Shown: piece by piece, positions 16,603-24,016 of the stretch
How the letters are laid out: each line of letters begins with the position of its first letter
How positions within the stretch are numbered: position 1 is the stretch's first letter
Origin: a virus
IMG/VR virus record: IMGVR_UViG_3300049259_000056
Span: 1-37,418 of that record
Direction: 5' to 3' (one strand)
DNA length: 37,418 nucleotides
Position numbers and translations under genes: made by a program
Notes under the pieces: generated by a model
Database searches by the model: none
What the model was told of the DNA's origin: nothing
Seen by the model: the letters and a program-made list of their open reading frames with translations, nothing else

Positions 16603-16793
16603 GATGCGTCGATCCTCTGTTTGATTTTGTAGACGTCGACGCCCCATCCATGTTCAATAGATATCCGCCGCCCGCTGGTCGTAATGATGACCAGATACGT
16701 TGCGGAGCCATTTATGTAGAAGCGTTGATCGATTATCGCGCTTTCGATCAACGCCGCTGAAAGGCTTTCGCCCCTCCCAATATCGATCATCAT
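16596..16793 (-). CDS. Hypothetical small protein upstream of portal
   Basis: I choose the ATG at 16793, 5 nt after the stop of the membrane-protein gene and with GGAG about 10 nt before it. This gives 65 residues. A longer frame reaches back to a TTG at 16946 (116 residues) but would overlap almost the whole 52-residue gene. The sequence is beta-rich (ESAIIDQRFYINGSATYLVI, ITTSGRRISIEHGWGVDVYK). The stop overlaps the portal start. Function unknown. Confidence 0.55.
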   Translation of the reverse strand: MMIDIGRGESLSAALIESAIIDQRFYINGSATYLVIITTSGRRISIEHGWGVDVYKIKQRIDASC

Positions 16794-16798
16794 CGAGC

Positions 16799-16957
16799 TT
16801 ACACTCCGCTTCTCAGATGCCGGAAGAATACCAGCGGGAAGGTTGCGAAGATCGCGTACGATAGGCACCCCGCTCCTATCGACGCAAGCAACCCAACATT
16901 CCCGAAGAGCGCGACGCACATCATGATCACGGATGACGTGAGCCAAAGGACTTTCAT
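16799..16957 (-). CDS. Small membrane protein (52 aa)
   Basis: The product has two hydrophobic stretches, about 4-29 (LWLTSSVIMMCVALFGN onward) and 31-45 (CLSYAIFATFPLVFF), followed by a basic end RHLRSGV. It begins in a 4-nt ATGA overlap with the 41-residue membrane protein. Two consecutive tiny membrane proteins in a late operon are what holin/antiholin or spanin components look like, but no endolysin is recognisable beside them. Confidence 0.6.
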   Translation of the reverse strand: MKVLWLTSSVIMMCVALFGNVGLLASIGAGCLSYAIFATFPLVFFRHLRSGV

Positions 16958-17079
16958 GGCAGCACCCTCACCAAGGAGTAAATCCCGAATGCGATGCCTC
17001 CCACGATGGCGATGAGCAAGCCGTAGGAAACGACCGTCGTCGTCAAGGCGGGGTAACGATCCGACCAAGGAGCTTTCAT
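16954..17079 (-). CDS. Single-pass membrane protein (41 aa)
   Basis: The product starts MKAPWSDRYPALTTTVVSYG and has one hydrophobic segment at about 14-36 (VVSYGLLIAIVGGIAFGIYS). ATGA overlaps join it to the genes on both sides (17079 and 16957). A membrane anchor or lysis accessory protein is possible. It is too short for most gene finders, but the frame and overlaps are clean. Confidence 0.6.
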   Translation of the reverse strand: MKAPWSDRYPALTTTVVSYGLLIAIVGGIAFGIYSLVRVLP

Positions 17080-17285
17080 GATGCAATGGCCCCCTTGGCG
17101 GCGAGAGCGCGGAGTTTGGCCCCCTTCCGCTCGCGCTTGGCTTCCGCCTTGGCGATTGCTTCATCCTTCCCCGCGCGGCGATCCCCATCCCGCGCACGAG
17201 CGGCAATGCGCTTGATGCCAAGCGGGCTCCCCGCCCGGAAGATATCGAGGAGGAGCGCATTCGCGATCGTTGCGGCCGCTTTCAT
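17076..17285 (-). CDS. Basic alanine/lysine-rich small protein
   Basis: The 69-residue product is strongly basic and helical (KAAATIANALLLDIFRAG, then DEAIAKAEAKRERKGAKLRA). The first 20 residues could be an amphipathic or membrane-associated helix. It is part of the chain of ATGA-overlapping genes between 17566 and 16954. Function unknown. Confidence 0.6.
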   Translation of the reverse strand: MKAAATIANALLLDIFRAGSPLGIKRIAARARDGDRRAGKDEAIAKAEAKRERKGAKLRALAAKGAIAS

Positions 17286-17566
17286 GGCTGCTCCCTCGCT
17301 TGGTGCTTGGGAAGGACGATTTCCTTGGGGATGCCGGTGACCACGTAATCGGTCGATGGGTCCTTTGCGTCCTTGATCTTTTCGAGCGCGACTTGCACTT
17401 CAAGCTCCAAGGATGAGAGCGTGCTGTGCTCTGTGCCGGAAACGCGACGACCGTGCTTATCGCGCATCTCGATATGATAAGGCGGGGGATATTGCTCGAT
17501 CATCTCCCGCCGCGTAATCATCCTCGACGCTTTGGTCGGGATATCGCCGTGATCAATGCCACTCAT
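17282..17566 (-). CDS. Hypothetical protein (94 aa)
   Basis: A soluble, charged protein (TRREMIEQYPPPYHIEMRDK, LEVQVALEKIKDAKDPSTDY) with no recognised motif. Its stop overlaps the next start as ATGA. It is probably a real small late gene, since it is tightly packed and has a balanced composition. Confidence 0.6.
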   Translation of the reverse strand: MSGIDHGDIPTKASRMITRREMIEQYPPPYHIEMRDKHGRRVSGTEHSTLSSLELEVQVALEKIKDAKDPSTDYVVTGIPKEIVLPKHQAREQP

Positions 17567-17601
17567 AGCGCTCTCTCCTCCTCCAAGTAAGCCGGAATGG
17601 C

Positions 17602-17775
17602 CTACTGCTCGTCGACCGCGGAAGCTTTCGCCGAGATGATCGATGTCGTATCATCCGGCTTATCATCGGCGCGCTGATCGAAGCTGGACTGCACCCACTC
17701 CCGAATTGCTTTCTTCGATACTGGGGCCTCCGTCATGATCGTAACGCGGACGATGTATTTTCCCTTCTTTGCCAT
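17602..17775 (-). CDS. Hypothetical small protein (57 aa)
   Basis: It begins MAKKGKYIVRVTIMTEAPVS and continues with SKKAIREWVQSSFDQRADD. A strong AGGAGAGAAGG lies before the ATG at 17775, which is the main reason to call it. The beta-alpha start followed by a charged tail suggests a small folded protein. Function unknown. Confidence 0.6.
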   Translation of the reverse strand: MAKKGKYIVRVTIMTEAPVSKKAIREWVQSSFDQRADDKPDDTTSIISAKASAVDEQ

Positions 17776-17803
17776 TACCTTCTCTCCTCTTCATCGCGCG
17801 GGA

Positions 17804-18022
17804 TCATCCCCGCATGTAATTGCGCTTGGTAATCTGGCGCTGCGCCTTCCCCTCATTCCTTCTTTGCGCACGAGGAGAGAGCTTCGCATTCTTCGGAGGG
17901 CGCTGTTGCTCCCGCTGCTTGACTTGGCTTGGCTCCTTGCCAGCCGCTTTGTCATCGCGTTCCGCCGCCGCTCTTGCCGCCATTGCTGCAAGCATCGTCG
18001 TTGGTAATCCGACCGTTCTCAT
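17804..18022 (-). CDS. Basic glutamine/arginine-rich small protein
   Basis: The start at 18022 gives an ATGA overlap with the upstream gene and has AAGGG about 10 nt before it; the open frame runs further back to 18085. The 72-residue product has an alanine-rich start (LPTTMLAAMAARAAAE) and then a very basic, probably disordered stretch (VKQREQQRPPKNAKLSPRAQ). RNA or DNA binding is possible from charge alone. Confidence 0.5.
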   Translation of the reverse strand: MRTVGLPTTMLAAMAARAAAERDDKAAGKEPSQVKQREQQRPPKNAKLSPRAQRRNEGKAQRQITKRNYMRG

Positions 18023-18498
18023 AACGACCATTCCCTTTCTACGCGCTGCTCTTGCAACCACCCCGAATGCAGGAAGCCGTGCCATTGATCCTTTCGCCCC
18101 ATGTAGAATGATCCTGCCCCCGCTCCGCAGGTCAAGCCTGCTTTATCGACCGTGACTTTATCACCGACTGTGCCATGCCTGACCCAACAGCGGTGTTTGC
18201 TATCAAGCTTCTTGTTACAATTCGAGGCGCGGTTCTCGATGTACCAATGCCGGATCGCCCCCTCCTCAAATCCCAAGACGACGCAAGCAACCGCTTTTCC
18301 ATCGCAAGCCGCTGCGTAAGGGAAATCATCCGGGCCTTTATCCTTTCTTCGCGGGATCGCGTAGAGCGCGCCAACCGGAAGCGCACTACTCGGAAGCTCC
18401 TCCCCGCTCGCGATGTTGCGATAAACAATCTGCGTGAATATTTCCGCAGTGCATCTTTTGGCCGTGGCTTCCCACCACGTGGTCTTGAAGCTTTCCAT
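18019..18498 (-). CDS. Conserved hypothetical protein with paired Cys/His residues
   Basis: Starting at the ATG at 18498 (GGAG with 9 nt spacing), the product has 159 residues; an ATG at 18513 is the alternative. The sequence has HWYIENRASNCNKK, HRCWVRHGTVGDKVTVDKAG and LTCGAGAGSFYMG, a set of spaced Cys, His and Trp residues that looks conserved and may bind metal. I have seen this layout in proteobacterial hypothetical proteins but know no function. Confidence 0.65.
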   Translation of the reverse strand: MESFKTTWWEATAKRCTAEIFTQIVYRNIASGEELPSSALPVGALYAIPRRKDKGPDDFPYAAACDGKAVACVVLGFEEGAIRHWYIENRASNCNKKLDSKHRCWVRHGTVGDKVTVDKAGLTCGAGAGSFYMGRKDQWHGFLHSGWLQEQRVEREWSL

Positions 18499-18514
18499 AA
18501 TCAGGTGCTCCATA

Positions 18515-18847
18515 TCATGGGATGCATCGGGGCCACCTTCCACTCTTGGAAAGGAAGCGGATCAATCGAGCGCGGCGCTTGGCCTCATCCTCCTCGAATA
18601 GCTCCGGAGAGCAACAGGAGAAATCCGGGCAACATTCATTCGTGATATTGTTATGCCTGCTGATCCCATTGACCCAAAGCAGCAACTGCCGGACCACTTG
18701 GTCCTCATAATCTTTGCTCTCGGTCTGATAGGGAGGATCGATATCCGCGCGGGCTACGATCTTGAGGGAAGTAACGAAAGGAAGGATGGGCTCGAGTAAG
18801 TACCCGGGAGTCCAATGGCTGCCATCCATGCGGTGGTCTTCATTCAT
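18515..18847 (-). CDS. Conserved hypothetical protein with ECCPDFSCC motif
   Basis: The ATG at 18847 overlaps the upstream stop as ATGA; the TTG further back is not needed. The 110-residue product has HNNITNECCPDFSCCSPELF at about 70-89, with four cysteines in two CC pairs, after LLEPILPFVTSLKIVARADI. The motif suggests a small metal-binding or disulphide-rich site and recurs in phage hypothetical proteins. Function unknown. Confidence 0.65.
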   Translation of the reverse strand: MNEDHRMDGSHWTPGYLLEPILPFVTSLKIVARADIDPPYQTESKDYEDQVVRQLLLWVNGISRHNNITNECCPDFSCCSPELFEEDEAKRRARLIRFLSKSGRWPRCIP

Positions 18848-19131
18848 GGCTTCCACCCTTTCCAATCCGCACTGTGTCCGTGCGTTATATCCCAGACGTG
18901 CCCCCGCTCGACCAGATGGAACATGGCACGCGGAAGTACGCTTATCGCATCCGCAACATCTCCGGGGTAATACACTTCGATCAATCCAGTCGAGCGCTCA
19001 TCCCAGATAGCGGGAGCATTCCGGGGGAATGAGATATCCAAATCCGTCACGAGCCCTATCGGACCTCCGCTCTTCAAACGGACCCAATCACCCCACCGGA
19101 TATGTGCAACGTTTCTCAATCCCGCACCCAT
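18844..19131 (-). CDS. DUF2158/YodC-like small protein
   Basis: The 95-residue product carries RWGDWVRLKSGGPIGLVTDL at about 12-31, the DUF2158 signature (GDxVxLKSGGP), a small SH3/KOW-like beta barrel. The rest is mixed (LIEVYYPGDVADAISVLPRA). It overlaps the 3' end of terL by 16 nt. The family's role is unknown. Confidence 0.65.
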   Translation of the reverse strand: MGAGLRNVAHIRWGDWVRLKSGGPIGLVTDLDISFPRNAPAIWDERSTGLIEVYYPGDVADAISVLPRAMFHLVERGHVWDITHGHSADWKGWKP

Positions 19132-20660
19132 GAGAAAGAGCTATCGTAACTGCCGACGTTCAACTTATTGAATGCCCCCGCCGATGCATCAACCTTATCC
19201 ATGAAAGGACCATTGGGCCAGACCTCGTGTTCATCGAGGAAGCTCGTCACCCAAGGACCGGCAAGAAGCTTGACGCCCTTATTCTGCACCTGCGCTGCGT
19301 AAGGCTCCGCACGATCCTCCTTCGATCCCGTCACTTTATCGGCGTAGATGCGATGGCCTCTAAGCATTCGAACAGTTGCTTCCGCCGACTCCTTTCCTCC
19401 CGATCCGGGTTCCTGCTCGACAAAGGTACGTACGTTTTTGCAGACGACCTTATCATTCTCGGCACACTGTTTGATATGCACTTCCCTTGGGAGCGCCGAC
19501 CATTGTCCAGATACGCAACTCTCAATCGTGTAGGTGCCGTCGAACATGAGATGCATGAGCACGCCTGCTGTTCGCTTTCCTCCGTCATCGGTCCCTGCCT
19601 TATCCCAATAGCGTACGGATTTCTTTATCTCCCTGCGATTGATCGCGGGAATGACCGTGAAGTTCTCGACCGGGAATTCTCCACCTCCCTGAATGATCGG
19701 GCTCTGTTGGTAAACGCTCTCCCATCCCGCGGTGGTATATCCCTGCCTGCGGAGAAGGAGGAAATCAATGCTCTTGTGTTCGGGGAATAACGCCTCTCCC
19801 TTCTTACGAAGAAGGACGCGTTCACCATTCGGATGACGGATGTACTCATTATGCTTCGCGATGGCGGGAAATGCGATGACGCGCGTATTCGGATATCTCT
19901 CTATGAAGCGACCGCCCGCGTCATCCTTGTGCCATCTCGTCATGATCATGAGAAGGCCAGCCTGATCGGCGAAGCGGGAGAAAAAGCTTTCCATCAACCA
20001 ATCCCATACGTTCTGACGGATGGTTGGGGAGCGCGCTTCCTTTCTTCCCTTAAGGGGATCATCCACGATCCCAAGCATGCATCCGAACCCGGTTGATTGC
20101 CCTTCGACCGTTGGATTGCGGAAGGAGCCTCCTCCCACCATGCGAAGCTCCCCATCCTCTCCCCGCACGGGATACTTCGCGAACTCGATGACCTCGGTAT
20201 TCTGTTGAGGCTTGACGGCGATGTCAAGGTCTTCCGGGAGATTGCGGCGTACGCGAAGCTCCGGGAACACATGCTGATATCGGGGATCGAGGAAATAGCT
20301 CTGTAGCTTCAAATTGGTCCGCGTGCAAAGCTCTTCCGCATATGACGAGAATAGGATCGGCCAATTCGTCTGTTTCCCCGCACACCAAGCAGCGAAGTCA
20401 CTGATGATATCGGATTTGCCATGTTGGGGAGGAGCGCCGAATAATCGGCAGGGGCGCTTGCCAGCCAATATCTCTTCGAAGAAATTCTGTAATTCAATGC
20501 AACAGAGGTCCTGCCACCACCCCCGGATCAATTGGGGGTTCATGTAATAGCGGAATGAAAGGAAGCTCTCCCTTGCTTCCGCCGCTGCTAGCTCTTCAAC
20601 AAGATCGAGGTCGGCGGATGATATTTCCCGCCGACCTGACTTGGTAAGAGTACCGTGCAT
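19116..20660 (-). CDS. terL: Terminase large subunit
   Basis: The 514-residue protein has the packaging ATPase and nuclease layout. The Walker A is GAPPQHGKSD (about 75-84), Walker B is MLGIVDDPL (195-203), and the coupling motif is MTRWHKDD (240-247). The RNase H-like nuclease has RYWDKAGTDDGGKRTAG (from 350), EQEPGSGGKES and DKVDASAGAFNKL, carrying its acidic residues. It cuts concatemeric DNA and drives it into the procapsid through the portal. It starts 10 nt after the stop of the preceding gene, with a weak ribosome site, so coupling is likely. Confidence 0.93.
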   Translation of the reverse strand: MHGTLTKSGRREISSADLDLVEELAAAEARESFLSFRYYMNPQLIRGWWQDLCCIELQNFFEEILAGKRPCRLFGAPPQHGKSDIISDFAAWCAGKQTNWPILFSSYAEELCTRTNLKLQSYFLDPRYQHVFPELRVRRNLPEDLDIAVKPQQNTEVIEFAKYPVRGEDGELRMVGGGSFRNPTVEGQSTGFGCMLGIVDDPLKGRKEARSPTIRQNVWDWLMESFFSRFADQAGLLMIMTRWHKDDAGGRFIERYPNTRVIAFPAIAKHNEYIRHPNGERVLLRKKGEALFPEHKSIDFLLLRRQGYTTAGWESVYQQSPIIQGGGEFPVENFTVIPAINRREIKKSVRYWDKAGTDDGGKRTAGVLMHLMFDGTYTIESCVSGQWSALPREVHIKQCAENDKVVCKNVRTFVEQEPGSGGKESAEATVRMLRGHRIYADKVTGSKEDRAEPYAAQVQNKGVKLLAGPWVTSFLDEHEVWPNGPFMDKVDASAGAFNKLNVGSYDSSFSWVRD

Positions 20661-20669
20661 CGCAGGAAA

Positions 20670-21068
20670 TTACTTCTTGCGATTGTTCGGCTTGTGACGT
20701 GCGGCGGCGACCGCATTCGGATTGCTGCTGCTTCCGTCATCGGTCGGAGCCGTCACCGAAGGGCCTTCCGGTGCGAGCGGATCGTGCGGAGCGTCATCCG
20801 GATTTTCCTGCTGTGGTGCGACCGGCGTCGGCGTGCCGATCGGATCGGGAGCGGCAACCGTGCCGTTGGTGACGCCGGCGGCGAGTGCCTGATCGTTCGC
20901 CTTGAAGGTATCGAGGACGGCTTGGAGCGCGGTCGGATCGTCGACGTTCGCCTCCACCTGGCCGATCAGTGTGTGCAGAAGATTGAGTGCCGAATTGGTC
21001 GCCGACGTATTTGCTGCGCTCTCCGTCACCAACTGTTCGATGACTTCTTGGGTCTTCGGGCCTGCCAT
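20670..21068 (-). CDS. Nested short form of the same gene (internal start)
   Basis: The ATG at 21068, codon 68 of the long frame, follows AAGGAGAGCTACTC. It would give a 132-residue protein MAGPKTQEVIEQLVTESAAN that lacks the coiled-coil N-terminus. If only this start is used, the N-terminal 67 codons would have to be a separate leader. Two strong in-frame starts suggest two products in known proportion. Confidence 0.55.
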   Translation of the reverse strand: MAGPKTQEVIEQLVTESAANTSATNSALNLLHTLIGQVEANVDDPTALQAVLDTFKANDQALAAGVTNGTVAAPDPIGTPTPVAPQQENPDDAPHDPLAPEGPSVTAPTDDGSSSNPNAVAAARHKPNNRKK

Positions 21069-21269
21069 GAGTAGCTCTCCTTCATCTCTGAGAATGGAGC
21101 GACTTGTGTGCATGATCCGACGTAGCATGCGCTCCATTCTTGAAACATGCCGCGTCAGTCGTTCGATATCTTCCAAGCGGTCGACCACATAATCGAACAA
21201 TGTGGCCGTATGCCGGTCAGGAGCTTCCGCCCTCATTTGTTTGAGCATATGTCGTACTGCTTCATCCAT
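20670..21269 (-). CDS. Hypothetical protein upstream of terL, long form
   Basis: The 199-residue product starts at 21269, with AGGAG 9 nt upstream. The first 67 residues are helical and basic (DYVVDRLEDIERLTRHVSRM, ERMLRRIMHTSR), with coiled-coil character. The middle is helical, and the C-terminal third is Pro/Ala/Asp-rich and disordered, ending in KPNNRKK. It could be a DNA-binding packaging factor given its place beside terL, but no motif proves this. The same frame has a second start with an equally strong ribosome site. Confidence 0.6.
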   Translation of the reverse strand: MDEAVRHMLKQMRAEAPDRHTATLFDYVVDRLEDIERLTRHVSRMERMLRRIMHTSRSILRDEGELLMAGPKTQEVIEQLVTESAANTSATNSALNLLHTLIGQVEANVDDPTALQAVLDTFKANDQALAAGVTNGTVAAPDPIGTPTPVAPQQENPDDAPHDPLAPEGPSVTAPTDDGSSSNPNAVAAARHKPNNRKK

Positions 21270-21294
21270 GATAGCAAGCTCCTTTCAAATACGA

Positions 21295-21358
21295 GCGGCG
21301 GTACCTCGTTGCCGCGTGCACGATCAAGGGGGCGTCGATCGTGGAGAGGTACCGCCGC
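21295..21358. repeat. Long intergenic hairpin (13-bp perfect inverted repeat) in the terminase region
   Basis: GCGGCGGTACCTC (21295-21307) is repeated in inverse orientation as GAGGTACCGCCGC (21346-21358). The loop contains a second 7-bp pair, CACGATC (21319-21325) with GATCGTG (21337-21343). No T-run follows on either strand, so it is not a simple terminator. It lies between the small terminase-like gene and the gene before terL. Confidence 0.8.
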
Positions 21359-21421
21359 GATCCCGACCCTACGCTTTCGGGGGAAGGCCGGAGAGAGTGG
21401 CCAAGCGCGGGGGCGGGGAAC

Positions 21422-21892
21422 CTATTCATGTTCGATAGTCACCGGCGCTCCCTTACTTTGCGGGAGCAGCACTCTCATGGGTTCAAACATACGCGGCGTT
21501 GGAATGCCGCGCTCCTTCAATTCCTTCCGTAACTCGTCGCTGGTGCGGATGATGTATTCCTTGGTCTCACTCCGCTTCGATATGATTTGCAGCGGGAGCA
21601 CTGCGCGAAGTAAACTGGCGAATGCTTCCGGCTTATTGATCGCGAGCCATTGCAGATATCCTTCGAGGCCACCCGCATTCCCCGCCGACTCGACCCCAAG
21701 CTCCGAAATGTAATCCCCCGCGCTCGATCCCGCATTGATGATGCAATCCCGGAGGATGGTCGTGACACGATTAGGCGTGCCCTTCTGACGTCCCCCAAGT
21801 CGTTGACCCTTCTTCGGCTTGATGATCTTCCCACCACGCGGGGAGTCCACCAACTCGATTTCCGGTTTCCTGCTTTTACGACGCTCAACCAT
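21422..21892 (-). CDS. Probable terminase small subunit-like protein (GRQKGTPN domain)
   Basis: The 156-residue protein has GGRQKGTPNRVTTILRDCII at about 32-51, the basic (G-R-x-K-G-T-P-N) signature of DUF5681-type proteins that stand next to terL in phages. Helices follow (GLEGYLQWLAINKPEAFASL, EYIIRTSDELRKELKERG). GAGGG precedes the ATG. Its position, size and DNA-binding-like N-terminus support the small terminase role, that is, recognition of the packaging site. Similarity is motif-level only. Confidence 0.6.
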   Translation of the reverse strand: MVERRKSRKPEIELVDSPRGGKIIKPKKGQRLGGRQKGTPNRVTTILRDCIINAGSSAGDYISELGVESAGNAGGLEGYLQWLAINKPEAFASLLRAVLPLQIISKRSETKEYIIRTSDELRKELKERGIPTPRMFEPMRVLLPQSKGAPVTIEHE

Positions 21893-22012
21893 TTTTAGCC
21901 CTCATTCCCGGATGGGCATATCAGCGCGGGGCGATTATCGGGGTCTCTTCCTGCTTATCCTCTTCCCCATCCCCACTTTCCGTCACCTACTTTTGCCGGT
22001 GCGGATTAGTAC

Positions 22013-22264
22013 CTATTGAGTACGAAATGGATTGGGTCGCGGGATCGGCACTCTTCCGCTCTTCCCATATGGGTTGGCATGTGAGATGTTATCCTGCCTT
22101 GCCCACTCTCCTCCCGCTTTTCGGCACATCTTTGCATTGGCACTCAGATATCCATCAAGCCAATCATCGTGGAGGCGGCAAGCATATTGATTATCTTGCT
22201 CCTTGGCGGATGAGGCGGCGGATATCGTGATCAGCAACAGAGCCAGAACTATTTTGCGGAGCAT
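22013..22264 (-). CDS. Secreted/periplasmic small protein with signal peptide
   Basis: The 83-residue product has a classic signal peptide: MLRKIVLALLLITISAASSA, with cleavage expected before KEQDNQ. The mature part has two cysteines (YACRLHDDWLDGYL, AKMCRKAGGEW) and a proline-rich end. AGGGG precedes the ATG. It might form a disulphide in the periplasm and act in lysis or superinfection exclusion; this is inference. It is the first gene after the terminator at 22296-22325. Confidence 0.7.
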   Translation of the reverse strand: MLRKIVLALLLITISAASSAKEQDNQYACRLHDDWLDGYLSANAKMCRKAGGEWARQDNISHANPYGKSGRVPIPRPNPFRTQ

Positions 22265-22591
22265 CGATTTTCCCCTATCTGGTAATCTTCACACGAAAAA
22301 GCCCGCTGCGGATTTGCGAGCGGGCGGAATTAGGCGGATTGACTGGGATTTGCGGGCACGAATTGACTCGCGGGCTTCGAATTCCCGGATCGGAAGCTCT
22401 CTACTGAATGCCCTCTTCGAAGTCGCATTGATCCCTCTTCATCGCGACTCATCCCCCGCGACATATGATATCGCTATGGGAGATGCAACCCGGACGAAGT
22501 CAGGATCGGGCTAACTGTTTGAATATGATAAATTTTCGGGCGAAATAGCCCGGAGGAGGCAAGATCTTAAATTTTCGGGGAAATCGGATGA
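22265..22591. other. Non-coding spacer between two minus-strand operons
   Basis: No convincing gene is seen. The spacer holds the terminator at 22296-22325. A second short hairpin with CGGGC/GCCCG arms lies near 22538-22553 and lacks a T-run. The word AAATTTTCGGG occurs twice (near 22531 and 22570). Minus-strand promoters for the late genes may lie here, but I cannot name -35/-10 boxes. The plus-strand open frame through the spacer looks like a shadow. Confidence 0.5.
22296..22325 (-). terminator. Intrinsic terminator of the queF operon
   Basis: Read on the minus strand, GCCCGCT is followed by an 11-nt loop and AGCGGGC, then TTTTT (22300-22296). The 7-bp GC-rich stem plus T-run is a standard Rho-independent terminator. 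It would end transcription arriving from 22592-26603 before the late genes. Confidence 0.75.
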
Positions 22592-22837
22592 CTAATCGAT
22601 CTTGCGACTCAGTGATCGAGGAGCCTTGCGTCGGCGACTCCTCTTCTCCCGGACCTCAAGACAATCCGCATTGACTACGAAGAATGTATCGTGATAGACC
22701 TCATAATTCCAGCGCTGCTTCGTATTCGACCAGTAGCGTACGACGGCGCGACCATCGACCATCCCCCGGATATGGAATATATATCCTGTAATACCATGCC
22801 GGAAGCTGACGCCCGGCTTCACCCATGATGGCAGCAT
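22592..22837 (-). CDS. Hypothetical small protein, last gene of the queF operon
   Basis: The ATG at 22837 shares TGATG with the upstream stop and is preceded by AAGGAGGAG, so I use it rather than the longer frame. The 81-residue product is beta-rich at first (SFRHGITGYIFHIRGMVDGR, AVVRYWSNTKQRWNYEVYHD) and ends very basic (REKRSRRRKAPRSLSRKID). The tail could bind nucleic acid. Not recognised. Confidence 0.65.
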   Translation of the reverse strand: MLPSWVKPGVSFRHGITGYIFHIRGMVDGRAVVRYWSNTKQRWNYEVYHDTFFVVNADCLEVREKRSRRRKAPRSLSRKID

Positions 22838-22977
22838 CACCACTTCTCCTCCTTGAGGACGTATTTCAATTCGATATGCTCGACCTGCTTCGGATGCCTC
22901 CAATTATACTCGAGAAGGAATGCCTCCAACAGCTGGGCAAGCTCGTAATTCAAACGCTGGCGTTGCCAATTGGTCAT
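22837..22977 (-). CDS. Hypothetical 46-aa protein
   Basis: MTNWQRQRLNYELAQLLEAF continues to a short acidic/basic helix and ends VLKEEKW. It overlaps the preceding gene as ATGA and the next as TGATG, and its last codons contain the next gene's ribosome site. It appears to be a short helical protein of unknown function. Confidence 0.55.
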   Translation of the reverse strand: MTNWQRQRLNYELAQLLEAFLLEYNWRHPKQVEHIELKYVLKEEKW

Positions 22978-23234
22978 GATCGGCTCACCTGCAACCAAGG
23001 CTCATCACTGAAAAATGCGATGAAGAACCAGATTAGCGTGCCGACCAGCAGGATCACGAATAGGGTTTCTCCCTGCTTGGTTATCGGCGGGCGCATGGTG
23101 ACCAGATAAAGCATCACGATCAGCGCGGCAATCTGATTGATAGTCATGATCAGATATCCTCCCTCGATGAGCGCGAAAAGAATGGCGAAAAGAATGGCCA
23201 GCGTCCACATTATCACGGTAAGTCGGATGATCAT
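22974..23234 (-). CDS. Small membrane protein (86 aa, three hydrophobic segments)
   Basis: Hydrophobic segments are seen at about 5-22 (LTVIMWTLAILFAILFAL), 29-46 (IMTINQIAALIVMLYLVT) and 57-75 (TLFVILLVGTLIWFFIAFF). ATGA overlaps join it to both neighbours. It might be a holin-type or inner-membrane exclusion protein; nothing more specific can be seen. Confidence 0.65.
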   Translation of the reverse strand: MIIRLTVIMWTLAILFAILFALIEGGYLIMTINQIAALIVMLYLVTMRPPITKQGETLFVILLVGTLIWFFIAFFSDEPWLQVSRS

Positions 23235-23515
23235 GATTGCCCCCTCAACTCTTCGCTTCGATCCGGAACGATGGAAGCTTCGTACTCCTTGGCGAACTCA
23301 TCGCGCATCTTCTCTTGCGCGAAAAGCCAGATGGCACTTCCGAAGCAAAGGAAAGGAGCGCGGCAAAGGCTCCCGTATTTCTCCGGGTCGATCCCGGAAG
23401 ACGTTGGATTGTAGATGCTGGTACAGACTTCATATGGATAACCGACCCGTTTGATATCCAACCACTCAAGCATCCTTCTTGCATCACGTCCCATAATACC
23501 ACCGACCTTGGTCAT
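23231..23515 (-). CDS. Hypothetical protein (94 aa)
   Basis: The ATG at 23515 has AAAGG 7 nt upstream and lies just past the upstream stop, so I prefer it to the longer frame. The product has MLEWLDIKRVGYPYEVCTSI and SLCRAPFLCFGSAIWLFAQE, a cysteine-containing hydrophobic centre, then a charged tail. Not recognised. Confidence 0.6.
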   Translation of the reverse strand: MTKVGGIMGRDARRMLEWLDIKRVGYPYEVCTSIYNPTSSGIDPEKYGSLCRAPFLCFGSAIWLFAQEKMRDEFAKEYEASIVPDRSEELRGQS

Positions 23516-23516
23516 G

Positions 23517-24005
23517 TCAGTACCTTTCCGCATCGAGAGATGCTTGTTCAGCCGCGCGGGCTTGCCGATCCATTTCGTTATCCGATCCCATTGCGTCCAG
23601 CTTTCGCTTGGCCTCATGAGCCCGCAGGCGGATTTTCTGCAAACTCTCGCAATTCCTTTTGTGAAGCTCCTCGTCCGTGTATCTATGATAGCCTTCCGCG
23701 TTAATAACGGTACAGCCGCTCATTCCATATTCCCTGACAGCATGACGAGCGCGATCGATCCGGAATTCGATCCGTTGGTATATCAGTGCCCAAGGATCAT
23801 CATGCACGAGGATCGCCCAATTACGTCCGGGGCGATTGTCCTTGATATTCTCTTGCTGTCTCCTGAGTTCATCGATCCGGGAGAGGAAGCGCGCCCATCC
23901 CCAAAGGAGGACGAAACGGCGAACGCCGGAACGTCGCGGGCATTCGAGGCAACGCGTCTTATCGGTCGGATAACCGACCGGCGGGCAATCGTTACACATT
24001 TCCAT
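23517..24005 (-). CDS. Zinc-ribbon-like protein with long helical tail
   Basis: The 162-residue product opens with two CxxC pairs, CNDC and CLEC (residues 4-22), a typical small zinc ribbon. A helical charged body follows (WARFLSRIDELRRQQENIKD, CESLQKIRLRAHEAKRKLDA). AAGGGG precedes the ATG. A nucleic-acid- or protein-binding accessory role is likely, with function unknown. Confidence 0.65.
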   Translation of the reverse strand: MEMCNDCPPVGYPTDKTRCLECPRRSGVRRFVLLWGWARFLSRIDELRRQQENIKDNRPGRNWAILVHDDPWALIYQRIEFRIDRARHAVREYGMSGCTVINAEGYHRYTDEELHKRNCESLQKIRLRAHEAKRKLDAMGSDNEMDRQARAAEQASLDAERY

Positions 24006-24016
24006 GAGGCAACCCC

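Noticed and set aside
21899-21985. Tiny minus-strand frame with a GTG start between 22012 and 21893
   Set aside because: Only 21 codons, no clear ribosome site and no homology cue.
22360-22400. Plus-strand TTCGAAT loop flanked by CGGG/CCCG, resembling a tRNA T-arm
   Set aside because: The pair next to the loop is C-T instead of G-C, and no matching acceptor, D-arm or anticodon arm could be found at tRNA distances on either strand.
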